Notes: generated from the letters alone by a model not told the origin. DNA of 64,000 nt from Thalassospiraceae bacterium LMO-SO8 (GCA_031655335.1 CP134226.1:1116001-1180000); one strand, 5' to 3'; shown: positions 39,232-50,126, numbered from the stretch's first letter. Made by a program: numbers and translations.

Positions 39232-39819
39232 TCAGATACCCAATTCCTGGGCCGTCAGCAGGCTTTCCGCGACCTCGACCATGCGCTTGCCCTTGGCCCG
39301 GGCCATGGCGCGGATGGCGTCATAGGCGGCGGGTTCGGTCATGGCGCGCTTTTCCATGAGCACGGCCTTGGCGCGGTCGATGATCTTGCGTTCGGCCAGC
39401 TGGCTTTCCGCGTCGGTCGCCCGCTGTTCCAGCTCGCGGTAGGCCTCGAACCGCGAGATCGCGACGTCGACCACGGGTTGGATGCGGTCGCGGCGCAGGC
39501 CGTCGATGATATAGGCGCTGACCCCGGCCCGGATCGCCTGCTTGGTCATTTCCGGGTCGCTTTCATCGACGAACATGGCGATCGGGCGTTTGACCTCGCG
39601 CGACACGCGGAACATCTGCTCGACCGTGTCGCGGTTGGGGTTTTCCAGGTCGATCAGGATCACGTCCGGGTCGATGGCGGCGATGCGCGGCACCAGATCC
39701 GTCATCTCGCGCAGATGGTGGACCTGGTTGTAGCCCGCGTCCTCCAGCCCCGCCAACAGGACCTCGGCGCGCTCCGCGCTCTCATCAATGACCAGGATCT
39801 TCAGGACGGCGCCCGACAT
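39232..39819 (-). CDS. nasT: NasT-type ANTAR response regulator
   Basis: 195 residues. The receiver has an intact phosphoacceptor region (DVILIDLENPNRDTVEQMF, Asp in LID) and ends in KRPIAMFVDESDP, a pattern typical of NasT. The C-terminal ANTAR domain reads IIDRAKAVLMEKRAMTEPAAYDAIRAMA. NasT normally relieves termination in nitrate/nitrite assimilation leaders and is held inactive by the nitrate-sensing NrtA homologue NasS. No separate NasS gene is seen here. The symbol rests on family resemblance. Confidence 0.82.
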   Translation of the reverse strand: MSGAVLKILVIDESAERAEVLLAGLEDAGYNQVHHLREMTDLVPRIAAIDPDVILIDLENPNRDTVEQMFRVSREVKRPIAMFVDESDPEMTKQAIRAGVSAYIIDGLRRDRIQPVVDVAISRFEAYRELEQRATDAESQLAERKIIDRAKAVLMEKRAMTEPAAYDAIRAMARAKGKRMVEVAESLLTAQELGI

Positions 39820-40015
39820 CTCTCATCTCCAAACACGCGACGTGTTGGCTGCGGCTTATAATCTGCTCGGATGCGCCCCCAGATGCGGACAGTCTTGTTT
39901 CCGTCCTTCATTACCCAAGACGGTAGAATTTGTTCACCCAGCTTTCAAGATGCATTCGCGGTGCCCCTGTGCATATTCTTCGCCGCCGGGCGGACGGCTG
40001 CCGACGATGCCCGCC

Positions 40016-40738
40016 CTAGCTTTCTCCCGCCATAAGCACGTCAGCCAGCAAATCCGGGCAGACCACGAAAGGCGAATGGCCGCAGTCCAGGTCCCAGGTG
40101 CGCCGCGCCGGCAGGGCGTCGAGCATGGAATCCTGAAGATCGGCGGTAATAGCGAAATCCTGGCGGCAGGAAATGTAATCGCGCGGCACCCGCCCGAAAT
40201 TCTCCGGCGTCAGGGCAAGGGCTTGGCGGAAGATCGCCACGGGTTCGGGCCTCAGGCGGGAGAAGACCCAGTCGAGGTCGTCCTCCGGCGCGTCCTGATA
40301 GAAGGCGTCCCAGGTCGTCTGACGGTCGACGGCAAGACAGGGCGTGTTTTCGAACAGGACCTTGTCCGCCCGCGCCCGCGTGTCGCCGTCACGGCGCGCC
40401 CAGTCGACGATGCTTTCCCCCGGGCCCGGCATGTAGGCCGTGAGATAAACCAGACGAGCGATCAGGTCTGGCACACGCTCGGCAACCTCGGCGATCACCG
40501 CCCCGGCCATGGAATGGCCGACCAGGGTGACGGGATCGCCCTGTTGCCGCACGACCCCAGCGACATGGTCGGCATAGAGGGCCAGGGTGAGGTCCGCTGA
40601 CGGCGTCCGGTCGCTCCCGTGGCCCGGCAGGTCGGGCGCGATGACATCCGCCCCCGGGGCCCGCAGAAGCGGCGTCAGCCGATCCCAGCACCAGGCGCCG
40701 TGATAGGCGCCGTGGACCAGGACGAAACGGACGGCCAC
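40016..40738 (-). CDS. Alpha/beta-fold hydrolase (plant-esterase-like)
   Basis: 240 residues from GTG 40738. Opening VRFVLVHGAYHGAWCWDRLTPLL, nucleophile Ser in VGHSMAGAV (~residue 81) and C-terminal His in DCGHSPFV (catalytic). The family includes methylesterases and hydroxynitrile lyases of the salicylate-binding-protein-2 type; bacterial substrate unknown. It begins 14 bases after the TPR-oxygenase stop and is probably co-transcribed. Longer in-frame extensions are shadows of that upstream gene. Confidence 0.85.
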   Translation of the reverse strand: MAVRFVLVHGAYHGAWCWDRLTPLLRAPGADVIAPDLPGHGSDRTPSADLTLALYADHVAGVVRQQGDPVTLVGHSMAGAVIAEVAERVPDLIARLVYLTAYMPGPGESIVDWARRDGDTRARADKVLFENTPCLAVDRQTTWDAFYQDAPEDDLDWVFSRLRPEPVAIFRQALALTPENFGRVPRDYISCRQDFAITADLQDSMLDALPARRTWDLDCGHSPFVVCPDLLADVLMAGES

Positions 40739-40752
40739 GGCGGCCCGGCGCC

Positions 40753-42369
40753 CTAGAGGGCGACCAGGTCGAAGGCGACGCTGATGCGCGTACCTTCGCC
40801 GGCGAACGGAATGGTGCGGTGGAAATAGGCCGAGGGGAACAGATACATGACCCCTTCCTCGGGCGGGAACAGTTGCAGGCGCGGCGGATGACGCAGGGTG
40901 AACTGCTGCGGGGCCTGGAAGAATTCGATGAAGCCGTTGGTGTCGCCCGGGTCCGTGACCTGGGCCGGCAGCTGCGGATAATAGACGCCGGACAGGAAGC
41001 CTGACGGATGGATATGCGGCATCTGGTGGCCGCCGGCGTTCATTTCCACCGCCCAGACGGTCAGCGAATATTCGTCGGACCAACGGGTGAACAGGGGATG
41101 GGAACTGCGCCGGTGGCGACGGCGGTAGGCGCGCGCGGCCTCGGCGATCATGTCCTTGAAATGGGTCATCGGGCCCCAGGGATCGCACACCAGGCTGCCC
41201 GTGTGGCGGCCCGCGACGGTGGCATGGCTGGGCGGCGACGGGACCAGGGACGGATGGCTCAGGATATGGCGGACCATCGCCTTGTTGAAATCGGCCAGTG
41301 ACGCGAAGCCGTCCGGCGCCAGGGGCCGGTGGCCCATGATCAAATTGGGCGGGAGGAACGCCTCGGCCTCCGCCGGCTGGCCCATGTCGGTCATTACGAT
41401 GGCCCGGTAGGCGAGCATTTCCGGATCGCCCGGCACGGCCGCCAGACGGTCGTCACAGACCTTGAGCGCGCGCGCATGGTCGCCGGCCTGGACCAGGGCG
41501 TCGATCAGGTTGACCCGCGCGAGGCGGTGGCCAGGCTCGGCGGTCAGTACGGCCTCGTACCCGGCGCGGGCACCGGCGATGTCGCCGGCGTCGAGCTTCA
41601 GGGTAGCCACCATTTCATCCAGGTCCGCGGACCTTGCCCCCTTGGCCGCCGCCTGCGCGATGATGTCGGCGGCTTCGTCCTTGCGGCCGTCCTGGATCAC
41701 CGCCGCCGCCAGCCCGGCCCACACCCCGGCGTCGTCCGGCACGCGCTGCGTCAGAGCGCGGAACGCGGCCTCGGCGCCCGCGTGGTCGCCGCTCTGCATC
41801 AACGCCTGGGCATGCTGAAGGGCGAACAGGGGGTTGTCCGGAAACCGCCGCATGCAGTCCGCCAGGAAGGGGATGACCGTTTCGTAATGTTCCGTGCCGA
41901 GCCTCGCCTGCGCCAGATTTTCCCAGGCCGGCTGCCAGTCGGGCATGGCCTCACAGGCCGCCGTCAGGTGCCGGATCGCCTCGGACCACTGGTGGCGGCG
42001 CAGCTGGAGAGAGCCCAGGTTGTAGTGCACGGGCGGCGAATCGGGCGCCAGATCGAGGGACCGGCGATAGGCCGGGATCGCCACCCGCGACACGCCGAGC
42101 CGGTCCGCCGCGTGACCCATCATCGCCCATTGCCCGGCATCGAGCGCCCTTTGCGCGTCGAGGCGGGAGAACAGTTCCAGGGCCAGATCGTCGGCCCCCG
42201 CCTGATAGGCCGCCGCCGCGCCCAGGCCCAGGGCGTCGCCATCGGCGCGACCGGTCACGGCGGCCTGATAGGCCGCCTGCGCCGCATCGGCGAGGCGTCC
42301 GGCACTGATCAGTTTCTTGATGTCGCCGGCGGCGGCGTCGATGGTCATCCGTTGATACCCGGCTTGCAT
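40753..42369 (-). CDS. TPR protein fused to putative 2OG-Fe(II) oxygenase
   Basis: 538 residues from ATG 42369, with GGGAG nine bases upstream; ATG 42405 lacks such a site. Residues ~1-330 are TPR-like helical repeats (DLALELFSRLDAQRALDAGQWAMMGHAADRLG, QHAQALMQSGDHAGAEAAFRAL). The C-terminal ~200 residues match the 2OG-Fe(II) oxygenase type 5 pattern: HIHPSGFLSGVYYPQLP provides His-x-His-type ligands, and FPSAYFHRTIPF the distal His, with a downstream Arg for 2-oxoglutarate. It probably hydroxylates a protein or small molecule; target unknown. Confidence 0.85.
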   Translation of the reverse strand: MQAGYQRMTIDAAAGDIKKLISAGRLADAAQAAYQAAVTGRADGDALGLGAAAAYQAGADDLALELFSRLDAQRALDAGQWAMMGHAADRLGVSRVAIPAYRRSLDLAPDSPPVHYNLGSLQLRRHQWSEAIRHLTAACEAMPDWQPAWENLAQARLGTEHYETVIPFLADCMRRFPDNPLFALQHAQALMQSGDHAGAEAAFRALTQRVPDDAGVWAGLAAAVIQDGRKDEAADIIAQAAAKGARSADLDEMVATLKLDAGDIAGARAGYEAVLTAEPGHRLARVNLIDALVQAGDHARALKVCDDRLAAVPGDPEMLAYRAIVMTDMGQPAEAEAFLPPNLIMGHRPLAPDGFASLADFNKAMVRHILSHPSLVPSPPSHATVAGRHTGSLVCDPWGPMTHFKDMIAEAARAYRRRHRRSSHPLFTRWSDEYSLTVWAVEMNAGGHQMPHIHPSGFLSGVYYPQLPAQVTDPGDTNGFIEFFQAPQQFTLRHPPRLQLFPPEEGVMYLFPSAYFHRTIPFAGEGTRISVAFDLVAL

Positions 42370-42474
42370 GTTTCCCGTCTCCCGAAACCTAGCAAACTTC
42401 TGCATCCCGCCCTATAGCCGAGGTGGCTCCGCCCGCCCTTGATCCAGGTCACGCACAGGAAACCGCGCATAAGA

Positions 42475-42504
42475 AAAGGGCCGCCCCCGAAGGCGCGGCC
42501 CTTT
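42475..42504 (-). terminator. Rho-independent terminator of groESL
   Basis: Ten-base perfect arms, AAAGGGCCGC at 42475-42484 and GCGGCCCTTT at 42495-42504, with a ten-base loop. On the minus strand the stem runs into TTTTCTTATG. It lies 26 bases after the groEL stop. Confidence 0.85.
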
Positions 42505-42529
42505 CCCAAGCAAACGGTAGGCGACGGGA

Positions 42530-44522
<1,993 letters not shown>

Positions 44523-44570
44523 TGTCGCTCTCCGTCAAATAATGGAAACATAAGGGTTTTTTTGTGGTTG

Positions 44571-44597
44571 TTAGCACTCAACCCCAGTGAGTGCCAG
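44571..44597. promoter_or_regulatory. CIRCE element (HrcA operator)
   Basis: TTAGCACTC (44571-44579), nine bases, then GAGTGCCAG (44589-44597): the canonical TTAGCACTC-N9-GAGTGCTAA dyad with two mismatches in the second arm. It overlaps the transcription start region of groES, so HrcA should repress until heat shock. Confidence 0.93.
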
Positions 44598-44598
44598 C

Positions 44599-44627
44599 GA
44601 TGTAGTCCGCTGGGACGCATCTGTCAA
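44599..44627 (-). promoter_or_regulatory. groESL promoter
   Basis: On the minus strand TTGACA (44627-44622), a 17-base spacer and TACATC (44604-44599) fit a sigma-70-type promoter. The CIRCE starts directly after the -10 box. A separate sigma-32 site was not evident. Confidence 0.75.
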
Positions 44628-44692
44628 GGGAGATCGGGCCGAATCCGTGGAAACCCTGGGCTATTTACCGCTTGCGGGGGGTAACGGGGGCT

Positions 44693-45505
44693 TCAGCCGG
44701 TGCGCGTGAAGATCACGTTGACGTCGGTATCCGCGCGCTGAACGCCGCGGCGCGCCTCGGCGAACCCGGCATCGGCCAAAAGGGCTGGAATTTCCGCGTC
44801 GTCCGGGGCGATCTCGATCAGCAGCGACTTGACCCGGCCGCTTTTCAGCAAGCCCATGGCGCCCTTGAGGATCTGCGGCTCGATGCTGTCGACGTCGATC
44901 TTGATGTGCTGCGGCGGGGCAAAGCCGTAGCGGTCGATCAGGCTGTCGGCGGACAGCGCGAAGGCGTCCACGGCGATCTCCGCCTTGGCGAAGCCCAGGC
45001 GCGACAGGCCGCTGTCGTAAAGCGACGAACCCGAGGTTCCGGCCTCGAACGACGGCATGTAGAACCGCCCGCGCCCGTCCTTGTCGCTGAGCCCCAGGCA
45101 ATGGGCCTGGACGGCCTCGCCGACGCCGTTCTCGACCACGTTACGGGCCAGGCAGTGAAAGGAAAACGGATTGGGCTCGAACGCCACGGTCGAAATGCCC
45201 CGCTTGCCCGCATAGACCGCATAGGGCCCGACGCTGGCGCCGATGTCCCAGAACACCTCGCCGGCCTGAAAGCCGTCGATCCATTCGACCGTTTCCGGTT
45301 CGCGGGAGAAGGCGTGGCGGGCGAAATAAAGGGCATCCTTGCCGGGCGTATAAAGGGTGATCGGGCCCTGCGGCGTCGCGACCGGCACCCGGGGCGTCAA
45401 CGCGTCGGCCAGGCGCGCCTGCGTCGCATAGCGCGGCCAGCGCGACATCGGCGCCGTCAGCCCCCGGACCAGGCCGGCCAGAAATGCGGAATAGGTTTTA
45501 CTCAT
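44693..45505 (-). CDS. FkbM-family methyltransferase
   Basis: 270 residues from ATG 45505. Class I methyltransferase motif FWDIGASVGPYAVYAG, then STVAFEPNPFSFHCLARNV and IKIDVDSIEPQILKGAMGLL, the FkbM hallmarks. Members O-methylate sugars or other hydroxyls of polysaccharides and natural products. Its ATG overlaps the GT4 gene's stop (ATGA at 45502-45505), so it likely modifies the glycan made by this cluster. Confidence 0.88.
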   Translation of the reverse strand: MSKTYSAFLAGLVRGLTAPMSRWPRYATQARLADALTPRVPVATPQGPITLYTPGKDALYFARHAFSREPETVEWIDGFQAGEVFWDIGASVGPYAVYAGKRGISTVAFEPNPFSFHCLARNVVENGVGEAVQAHCLGLSDKDGRGRFYMPSFEAGTSGSSLYDSGLSRLGFAKAEIAVDAFALSADSLIDRYGFAPPQHIKIDVDSIEPQILKGAMGLLKSGRVKSLLIEIAPDDAEIPALLADAGFAEARRGVQRADTDVNVIFTRTG

Positions 45506-46695
45506 GCCGTGCCGTCGCCGGCGCCGTCCTTGCCGAGCACGCGAGCGTAAATGCTTTCCAACTGCCGGACCACGGCTTTCTGGCCATAGGTTTCCAGGCA
45601 GTCGCGGCGCAGCTTGGCGCGGTCGAAGGACGCCGCCCGCCCGTGCATGTCGCCGAGCGCCCGGGCCATCGCCCCGTCGTCGCCGGGCGGCACCAGGATA
45701 CCGCTGTCCGGGGTCAGGATGCCCTCGGGCCCGCCGCAGATGGTGGCGACCACGGGGGCGCCCTGGGACAGGGCCTCGATGACCACGACGCCGAAGGTTT
45801 CCACGAAACTGGGCAGCACGACCGCATCGGCGGCGGCCATGGCGCGGCGCACCTCCCCGGCTGGCAGCAGGCCGATGACCTTGACCCGGTCCCCCAGCCC
45901 CAGGTCCGCGGCGAGCCGCATGAGCGGCGCGCCGTCGCCCGAACCGACGAAATGCAGTTCCACGTCCGGCCCGCCCGGCGGAAAAGCCCGGGCGAAGGCC
46001 CGGATCAGGCCTTCCTGGTTCTTTTCCGCGGAAATGCGCGCGGCGCACAGGAACACGAAAGGCCCGCCCGGCGCCTTCGCCTCGGGCGCCGTCGTCTCGA
46101 AGGCCGGCGTCAGGATGTTGGGGACGACGGTTGTCGGGTCGGCCTGGGCCGCGTACTGGTCGAGCAGAATGTCGCGCAGTTGCGGGCTGACCGCGACGCG
46201 CGCATCGGCGGCCCCCAACACCCCCGCGATCAGGCGCCTCTGCCACCAGCGGTGCTTGGCTTGTGCGAAGTCGGTGGAATGTTCCGTCAGCACGAAGGGG
46301 ATGCCGCGGCGCGCGGCCAGGCGTTTGGCCAACACCCCGCCGTACAGCGCCGCATGGGCGTGCAGGATGTCGGGCCGTCCTTCCGCCGCCGCGTAGGCGT
46401 CGAACAGACGGGTTCCGGCGGCGGCGAACTTGCAGGCGTCGCGGAACGGCACGCGCGGCAGGCGGTGCAGGGTATCGACCCGCCATACGCGCACCGGCCC
46501 ATCGTCCTCGGCGCGGATGCGGTCGATCGCCGGCAAGGGGCCGGCCCGATAGTCGCGCAGGCCCCACAGCTTGGGATAGATCAGCCCGACCTTGTGCCCG
46601 GCGGCGGCCAACGCCTGGGCCTGATCGCGAAAGAACGAGCCGCCGCCCGCGGACCGCAGGTGCGAATACCAGGAGGGAATCAGAAGGACATGCAT
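45502..46695 (-). CDS. Glycosyltransferase family 4
   Basis: 397 residues from ATG 46695, with GGGGA upstream; a longer extension is Arg/Thr-rich and unlikely. The GT-B fold shows HVLLIPSWYSHLRSAGGGSFFRDQAQAL at the N-terminus, FVFLCAARISAEKNQEGLIRAF at the start of the nucleotide-sugar domain, and the E-x7-E motif in FVETFGVVVIEAL. Retaining enzyme using an activated sugar donor. Part of an envelope-glycan operon with GT2, VTT and FkbM genes. Confidence 0.9.
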   Translation of the reverse strand: MHVLLIPSWYSHLRSAGGGSFFRDQAQALAAAGHKVGLIYPKLWGLRDYRAGPLPAIDRIRAEDDGPVRVWRVDTLHRLPRVPFRDACKFAAAGTRLFDAYAAAEGRPDILHAHAALYGGVLAKRLAARRGIPFVLTEHSTDFAQAKHRWWQRRLIAGVLGAADARVAVSPQLRDILLDQYAAQADPTTVVPNILTPAFETTAPEAKAPGGPFVFLCAARISAEKNQEGLIRAFARAFPPGGPDVELHFVGSGDGAPLMRLAADLGLGDRVKVIGLLPAGEVRRAMAAADAVVLPSFVETFGVVVIEALSQGAPVVATICGGPEGILTPDSGILVPPGDDGAMARALGDMHGRAASFDRAKLRRDCLETYGQKAVVRQLESIYARVLGKDGAGDGTA

Positions 46696-46747
46696 GACAG
46701 TTCCCCGGCCACCGCTCTGACCGCCTTCAGGGGACGCCGGCCGCGGC

Positions 46748-47452
46748 TCATTCCGCCGTCGAGGACCCTGCGCCGCCCAGGTCCTCTTCCAGGTCCTCGT
46801 CCAGGACCTTGCCGTGGCGGTGGCGGCGGTACAGATAAACGCCGAGCACGCCGGACAGCGCGAACAATCCGGCGGCAAGGGCGATGTTGGCCGTCGGGTC
46901 GACCTTGATGCCCGTGCCGATGAGCGCGAAGATCAACGTTTGCGGCACGTAGCCGATGGCCGATCCGGCGAAATAGGGCAGGCCCGGCACGCTGGTCACG
47001 CCCGCCGCCAGGTTGGTCAACAGGTTCGAGCCGAACGGCAGAAAGCGGATCAGCAATGTCATGGAAAACGGGTTTTCCGCGAGAAAACCGTCGATGCGCT
47101 GGACCTTGCCCGGAAAGCGCCCGGCGATCAGGTCGCGGCCCAGGAAACGGGCGTAATAGAAGCTGACGATGCAGCCGGCCAAAGTCGCCAGCACCGTCAG
47201 CGCCGTGCCTTCGGCGATGCCGAACGCATAGCCGCCCAGAAAGGCGATCAACTGGCGCGGCAGGCCGACCGCCGTGCACAGGCCGCCGGCGGCGACGAAC
47301 ACCAGCACACCGGCCATGCCCTTGCCGCGCACGTAGGTGTCGATCCAGGTTTCATCGAGATGAGCGTCCAGGCCGGTCACCCGGATCAAAATCACGACCG
47401 CGATCAGCGACAACAGCAGGGTGCCGCCGCGCAAGGCGAGCTTCATGCTCAT
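46748..47452 (-). CDS. TVP38/TMEM64 (VTT-domain) membrane protein
   Basis: 234 residues from ATG 47452. Five or six helices with VTT-domain features: GLPRQLIAFLGGYAFGIAEGT, YYARFLGRD and RFLPFGSNLLTNLAAGVTSV (re-entrant loop with Pro). DedA/VTT proteins act as lipid scramblases or undecaprenyl-phosphate flippases (family knowledge). Its overlap with the GT2 gene (ATGA at 47449-47452) and the glycan neighbours favour a lipid-carrier recycling role. Acidic tail LDEDLEEDLGG. Confidence 0.85.
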   Translation of the reverse strand: MSMKLALRGGTLLLSLIAVVILIRVTGLDAHLDETWIDTYVRGKGMAGVLVFVAAGGLCTAVGLPRQLIAFLGGYAFGIAEGTALTVLATLAGCIVSFYYARFLGRDLIAGRFPGKVQRIDGFLAENPFSMTLLIRFLPFGSNLLTNLAAGVTSVPGLPYFAGSAIGYVPQTLIFALIGTGIKVDPTANIALAAGLFALSGVLGVYLYRRHRHGKVLDEDLEEDLGGAGSSTAE

Positions 47453-48231
47453 CGCGCCGCGCCGTCCGCTCCGCCCCGGGCCGGGGTTTCCTCGACGACC
47501 TGGGGTTTGGAGCCCCGGCGCTGCAACCACATGACGCCGAACAAATCGACGATGCCGACCCACAGGCGGTTCCACACCCCGTATTTGGAGGTCCCCCGTT
47601 CGCGCGGGCGGTGATTGACCGGCACGGACATCACGCGCCCGCCCAGACGGAGCATCAGGGCCGGCATGAAACGATGCATGTGGTCGAACCGGGGAAAATC
47701 GAGGAACGCCTGGCGGGGAAAGACCTTGAGGCCGCAGCCCGTATCGGGCGTGTCGTCCTGCAACAGGCCGGAACGGATGCCGTTGGCGATGCGCGACGAC
47801 AAACGCCGGATATAGGTGTCGCGCCGTTTGGCGCGGAGCCCGGCGATCATCAGCCTCTCGCCGCCGCCTTCTTCATTGTACTTGGCGACCAGGGCCGGGA
47901 TATCCGCGGGATCGTTCTGGCCGTCGCCGTCGAGGGTCGCGATCAGGGGCGCCCTGGCGTTGCGCACGCCGGTCCAGATGGCCGCGCTCTGGCCGCAGCA
48001 GGCGACATGGCGAAGCACGCGAAGCTCCGGCACCTTGCCCGCGAGGTCCTTGAGCATGTCCAGGGTCGCGTCGGTGCTGCCGTCGTCCACGTAGATGATT
48101 TCATAAGCGATGCCATCACCCAGGGCCGCCCGGATCTCGCCGATCAGCGGGGCCAGATTCTCGGTCTCGTTGTGCACGGGCACGACCACGGCCAGGGCCA
48201 GTGCAGCGGTGTCTGAAGAGATGCCGGTCAT
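47449..48231 (-). CDS. Glycosyltransferase family 2 (dolichol-phosphate-mannosyltransferase-like)
   Basis: 260 residues from ATG 48231. GT-A motifs: VVVPVHNETENLAPLI, IIYVDDGSTDATLDML and metal-binding ATLDGDGQNDPADI, with RRDTYIRRLSSRIANGI later. Such enzymes move a sugar from a nucleotide donor to polyprenyl phosphate. No long C-terminal membrane domain, only a short hydrophobic stretch near the end. First gene of a four-gene coupled envelope cluster. Confidence 0.9.
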   Translation of the reverse strand: MTGISSDTAALALAVVVPVHNETENLAPLIGEIRAALGDGIAYEIIYVDDGSTDATLDMLKDLAGKVPELRVLRHVACCGQSAAIWTGVRNARAPLIATLDGDGQNDPADIPALVAKYNEEGGGERLMIAGLRAKRRDTYIRRLSSRIANGIRSGLLQDDTPDTGCGLKVFPRQAFLDFPRFDHMHRFMPALMLRLGGRVMSVPVNHRPRERGTSKYGVWNRLWVGIVDLFGVMWLQRRGSKPQVVEETPARGGADGAAR

Positions 48232-48422
48232 GAGGGAACTTCGCGCTTTTCCATCGTCGCGGCGCCACCCGCCCAAAGGGCGGCGCGGCACGCGCGACCG
48301 CTTATTGCACCCGTGCCGTCAAAGGTCAAATATCTTGCATTCCGCGGCAAGCCCCGCCATGGCTGACTTGCGGGGGCCGGACGGCGCCCGTGGCGACCAC
48401 TTCAATCCCGAGGAGCCCCCCG

Positions 48423-48929
48423 ATGACCCTTGGCCCGACCGGCGACGCGCCGGAAACCCTTCCCATCCTGCACCGCGAAACGGTCCAGCCCGATTGGGTC
48501 GACTATAACGGTCACATGAACCTGGCCTATTACGTGCTGGTGTTCGACCATGCGACCGACGCCCTGCAGGATGTCGTCGGGCTGGGCGCGACCTACCGCA
48601 AGGCGACCGGCGGGTCGGTCTTCGTGGTCGAGGCGCATTTGATCTACGACAACGAGGTCCACCTGGGCGAGGAAATGCGGGTGCGCCCGCGCGTGCTGGA
48701 CGTCGACGAAAAACGTCTGCATCTGTTTCATGAGATGTTCGCCGGGGACGATGACCGGCTGGCCGCGACCAACGAGTTGATGATCCTGCACGTCGATCTG
48801 AAAAGCCGCCGCGCGGCGCCGTTTCCGCCCCCCGTCCTGGCGCATCTGGAACGCCTGAAGGCGGCCCATGGAATCCTGCCCAAACCCGCCCAGGCCGGCC
48901 GCCATATCGTTATGAAGAAAAAGGTATGA
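48423..48929 (+). CDS. Acyl-CoA thioesterase (4HBT hotdog fold)
   Basis: 168 residues from ATG 48423 with GGAG just upstream. The hotdog signature VQPDWVDYNGHMNLAYYVLVFDHATD holds the Asp-x-Asn-Gly-His-Met-Asn region typical of 4-hydroxybenzoyl-CoA thioesterase-like enzymes and close to betainyl-CoA thioesterases of carnitine breakdown. C-terminal half EAHLIYDNEVHLGEEMRVRPRVLD. Substrate unproven; no carnitine genes nearby. Confidence 0.85.
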   Translation: MTLGPTGDAPETLPILHRETVQPDWVDYNGHMNLAYYVLVFDHATDALQDVVGLGATYRKATGGSVFVVEAHLIYDNEVHLGEEMRVRPRVLDVDEKRLHLFHEMFAGDDDRLAATNELMILHVDLKSRRAAPFPPPVLAHLERLKAAHGILPKPAQAGRHIVMKKKV

Positions 48930-49055
48930 ATCCTCTGCGCGGGTTATGTTAGAAAATAGCCTTAATAATTCCCCGGCGCCCAATGACCGGCACTTAAGTG
49001 ATTCTTGGAAGGTGAGAACGGCGACCCAAAAACCTTAAAAGGAAGGCAGGCCCGT

Positions 49056-50126
49056 TTGTCCGACAAAACTGAACTTCGGAGCAGCCCCAGCGCCTATGCC
49101 AAATCGGCGCTCCAGATGATGGAGAAAAAGGGGATTCCGCCGAAACCAAACAACTTCGCTGTTTGGTATCGGTATTTCTCGGGCGCATACCCGGAATTGG
49201 CGCGGACCCTGGACGTGATCCTGGAAGCCGGACTGCCCTTCACCGAAGAGCGCAACGCGGAAATCTACGACCGCTTCCTGGGCGTGACCCTGGACGAGGA
49301 TTTCCTGAACGACGCGACTCTGCGCGTCGAAACCGAACTCAAGAAACTGATGTCCTACCTGGAAGAGGCCGGCACCGACGCCCAGGCCTACGGCGACACC
49401 CTGTCCGTGGTGTCGGGCGAGCTGGCGCGGGACGACGGCCGCAAGGACATCCGAGGCATTCTCGAGCAGGTGATTGCCGCGACCCGCACCATGGAGGAAC
49501 GCAACCAGGTCCTCGAAACACGGCTGAAGGAATCCGCGGGCGAAATCCGCAGCCTCAAGGAAGACGTCGAATCCCTGCGCCACGAGGCCATGACCGACGC
49601 GTTGACCGGCGTCGCCAACCGCAAGCTGTTCGACGAGGAAATCCGTATCGGCGCCGCCGAAGCCATGGACCGTGGGGAGCCCCTGACCCTGCTGATGATC
49701 GACATCGATCACTTCAAGAATTTCAACGACACCCACGGCCACCAGGTCGGCGATCAGGTGCTGCGGTTCGTTGCCCGCATCTTGAAAAGCTGCGTGCGCG
49801 GCGAGGATCTGACCGCGCGCTACGGCGGCGAGGAATTTTCCATCGTCCTGCCCAATACGACGCTGAAGAACGGCGCCAAGGTCGGCGAGCATGTCTGCAC
49901 CCAGGTCTCGAAAAAAGCCGTCATCAACCGCGCCACGGGCAAGAGCCTGGGCACCATCACGGTATCCGTGGGGGCGGCGGAATTCCAGCCGGGGGAAAGC
50001 GTGGAAAGCCTGATCGAGCGCGCCGACGAAGCGTTGTATCTGGCCAAGCACAACGGCCGCAACCGGGTTGAAATGGGGCTCACCACATCCCCGGGCGGAC
50101 GCGGCACGCGCCAGGCCCACCCCTGA
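49056..50126 (+). CDS. Diguanylate cyclase (GGDEF) with alpha-helical N-terminal domain
   Basis: 356 residues if started at TTG 49056, which has AAGGAAGG upstream; a TTG at 49005 lacks one. The N-terminal ~110 residues (YAKSALQMMEKKGIPPKPNNFAVWYRYFSG) recur in front of GGDEF domains in related bacteria, function unknown. A coiled coil leads to GGDEF: MTDALTGVANRKLFDEEI, then RYGGEEF with an intact active site, preceded by RGED five residues upstream (product-inhibition I-site RxxD). Makes c-di-GMP. No membrane helix, so cytosolic input. Confidence 0.9.
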   Translation: MSDKTELRSSPSAYAKSALQMMEKKGIPPKPNNFAVWYRYFSGAYPELARTLDVILEAGLPFTEERNAEIYDRFLGVTLDEDFLNDATLRVETELKKLMSYLEEAGTDAQAYGDTLSVVSGELARDDGRKDIRGILEQVIAATRTMEERNQVLETRLKESAGEIRSLKEDVESLRHEAMTDALTGVANRKLFDEEIRIGAAEAMDRGEPLTLLMIDIDHFKNFNDTHGHQVGDQVLRFVARILKSCVRGEDLTARYGGEEFSIVLPNTTLKNGAKVGEHVCTQVSKKAVINRATGKSLGTITVSVGAAEFQPGESVESLIERADEALYLAKHNGRNRVEMGLTTSPGGRGTRQAHP

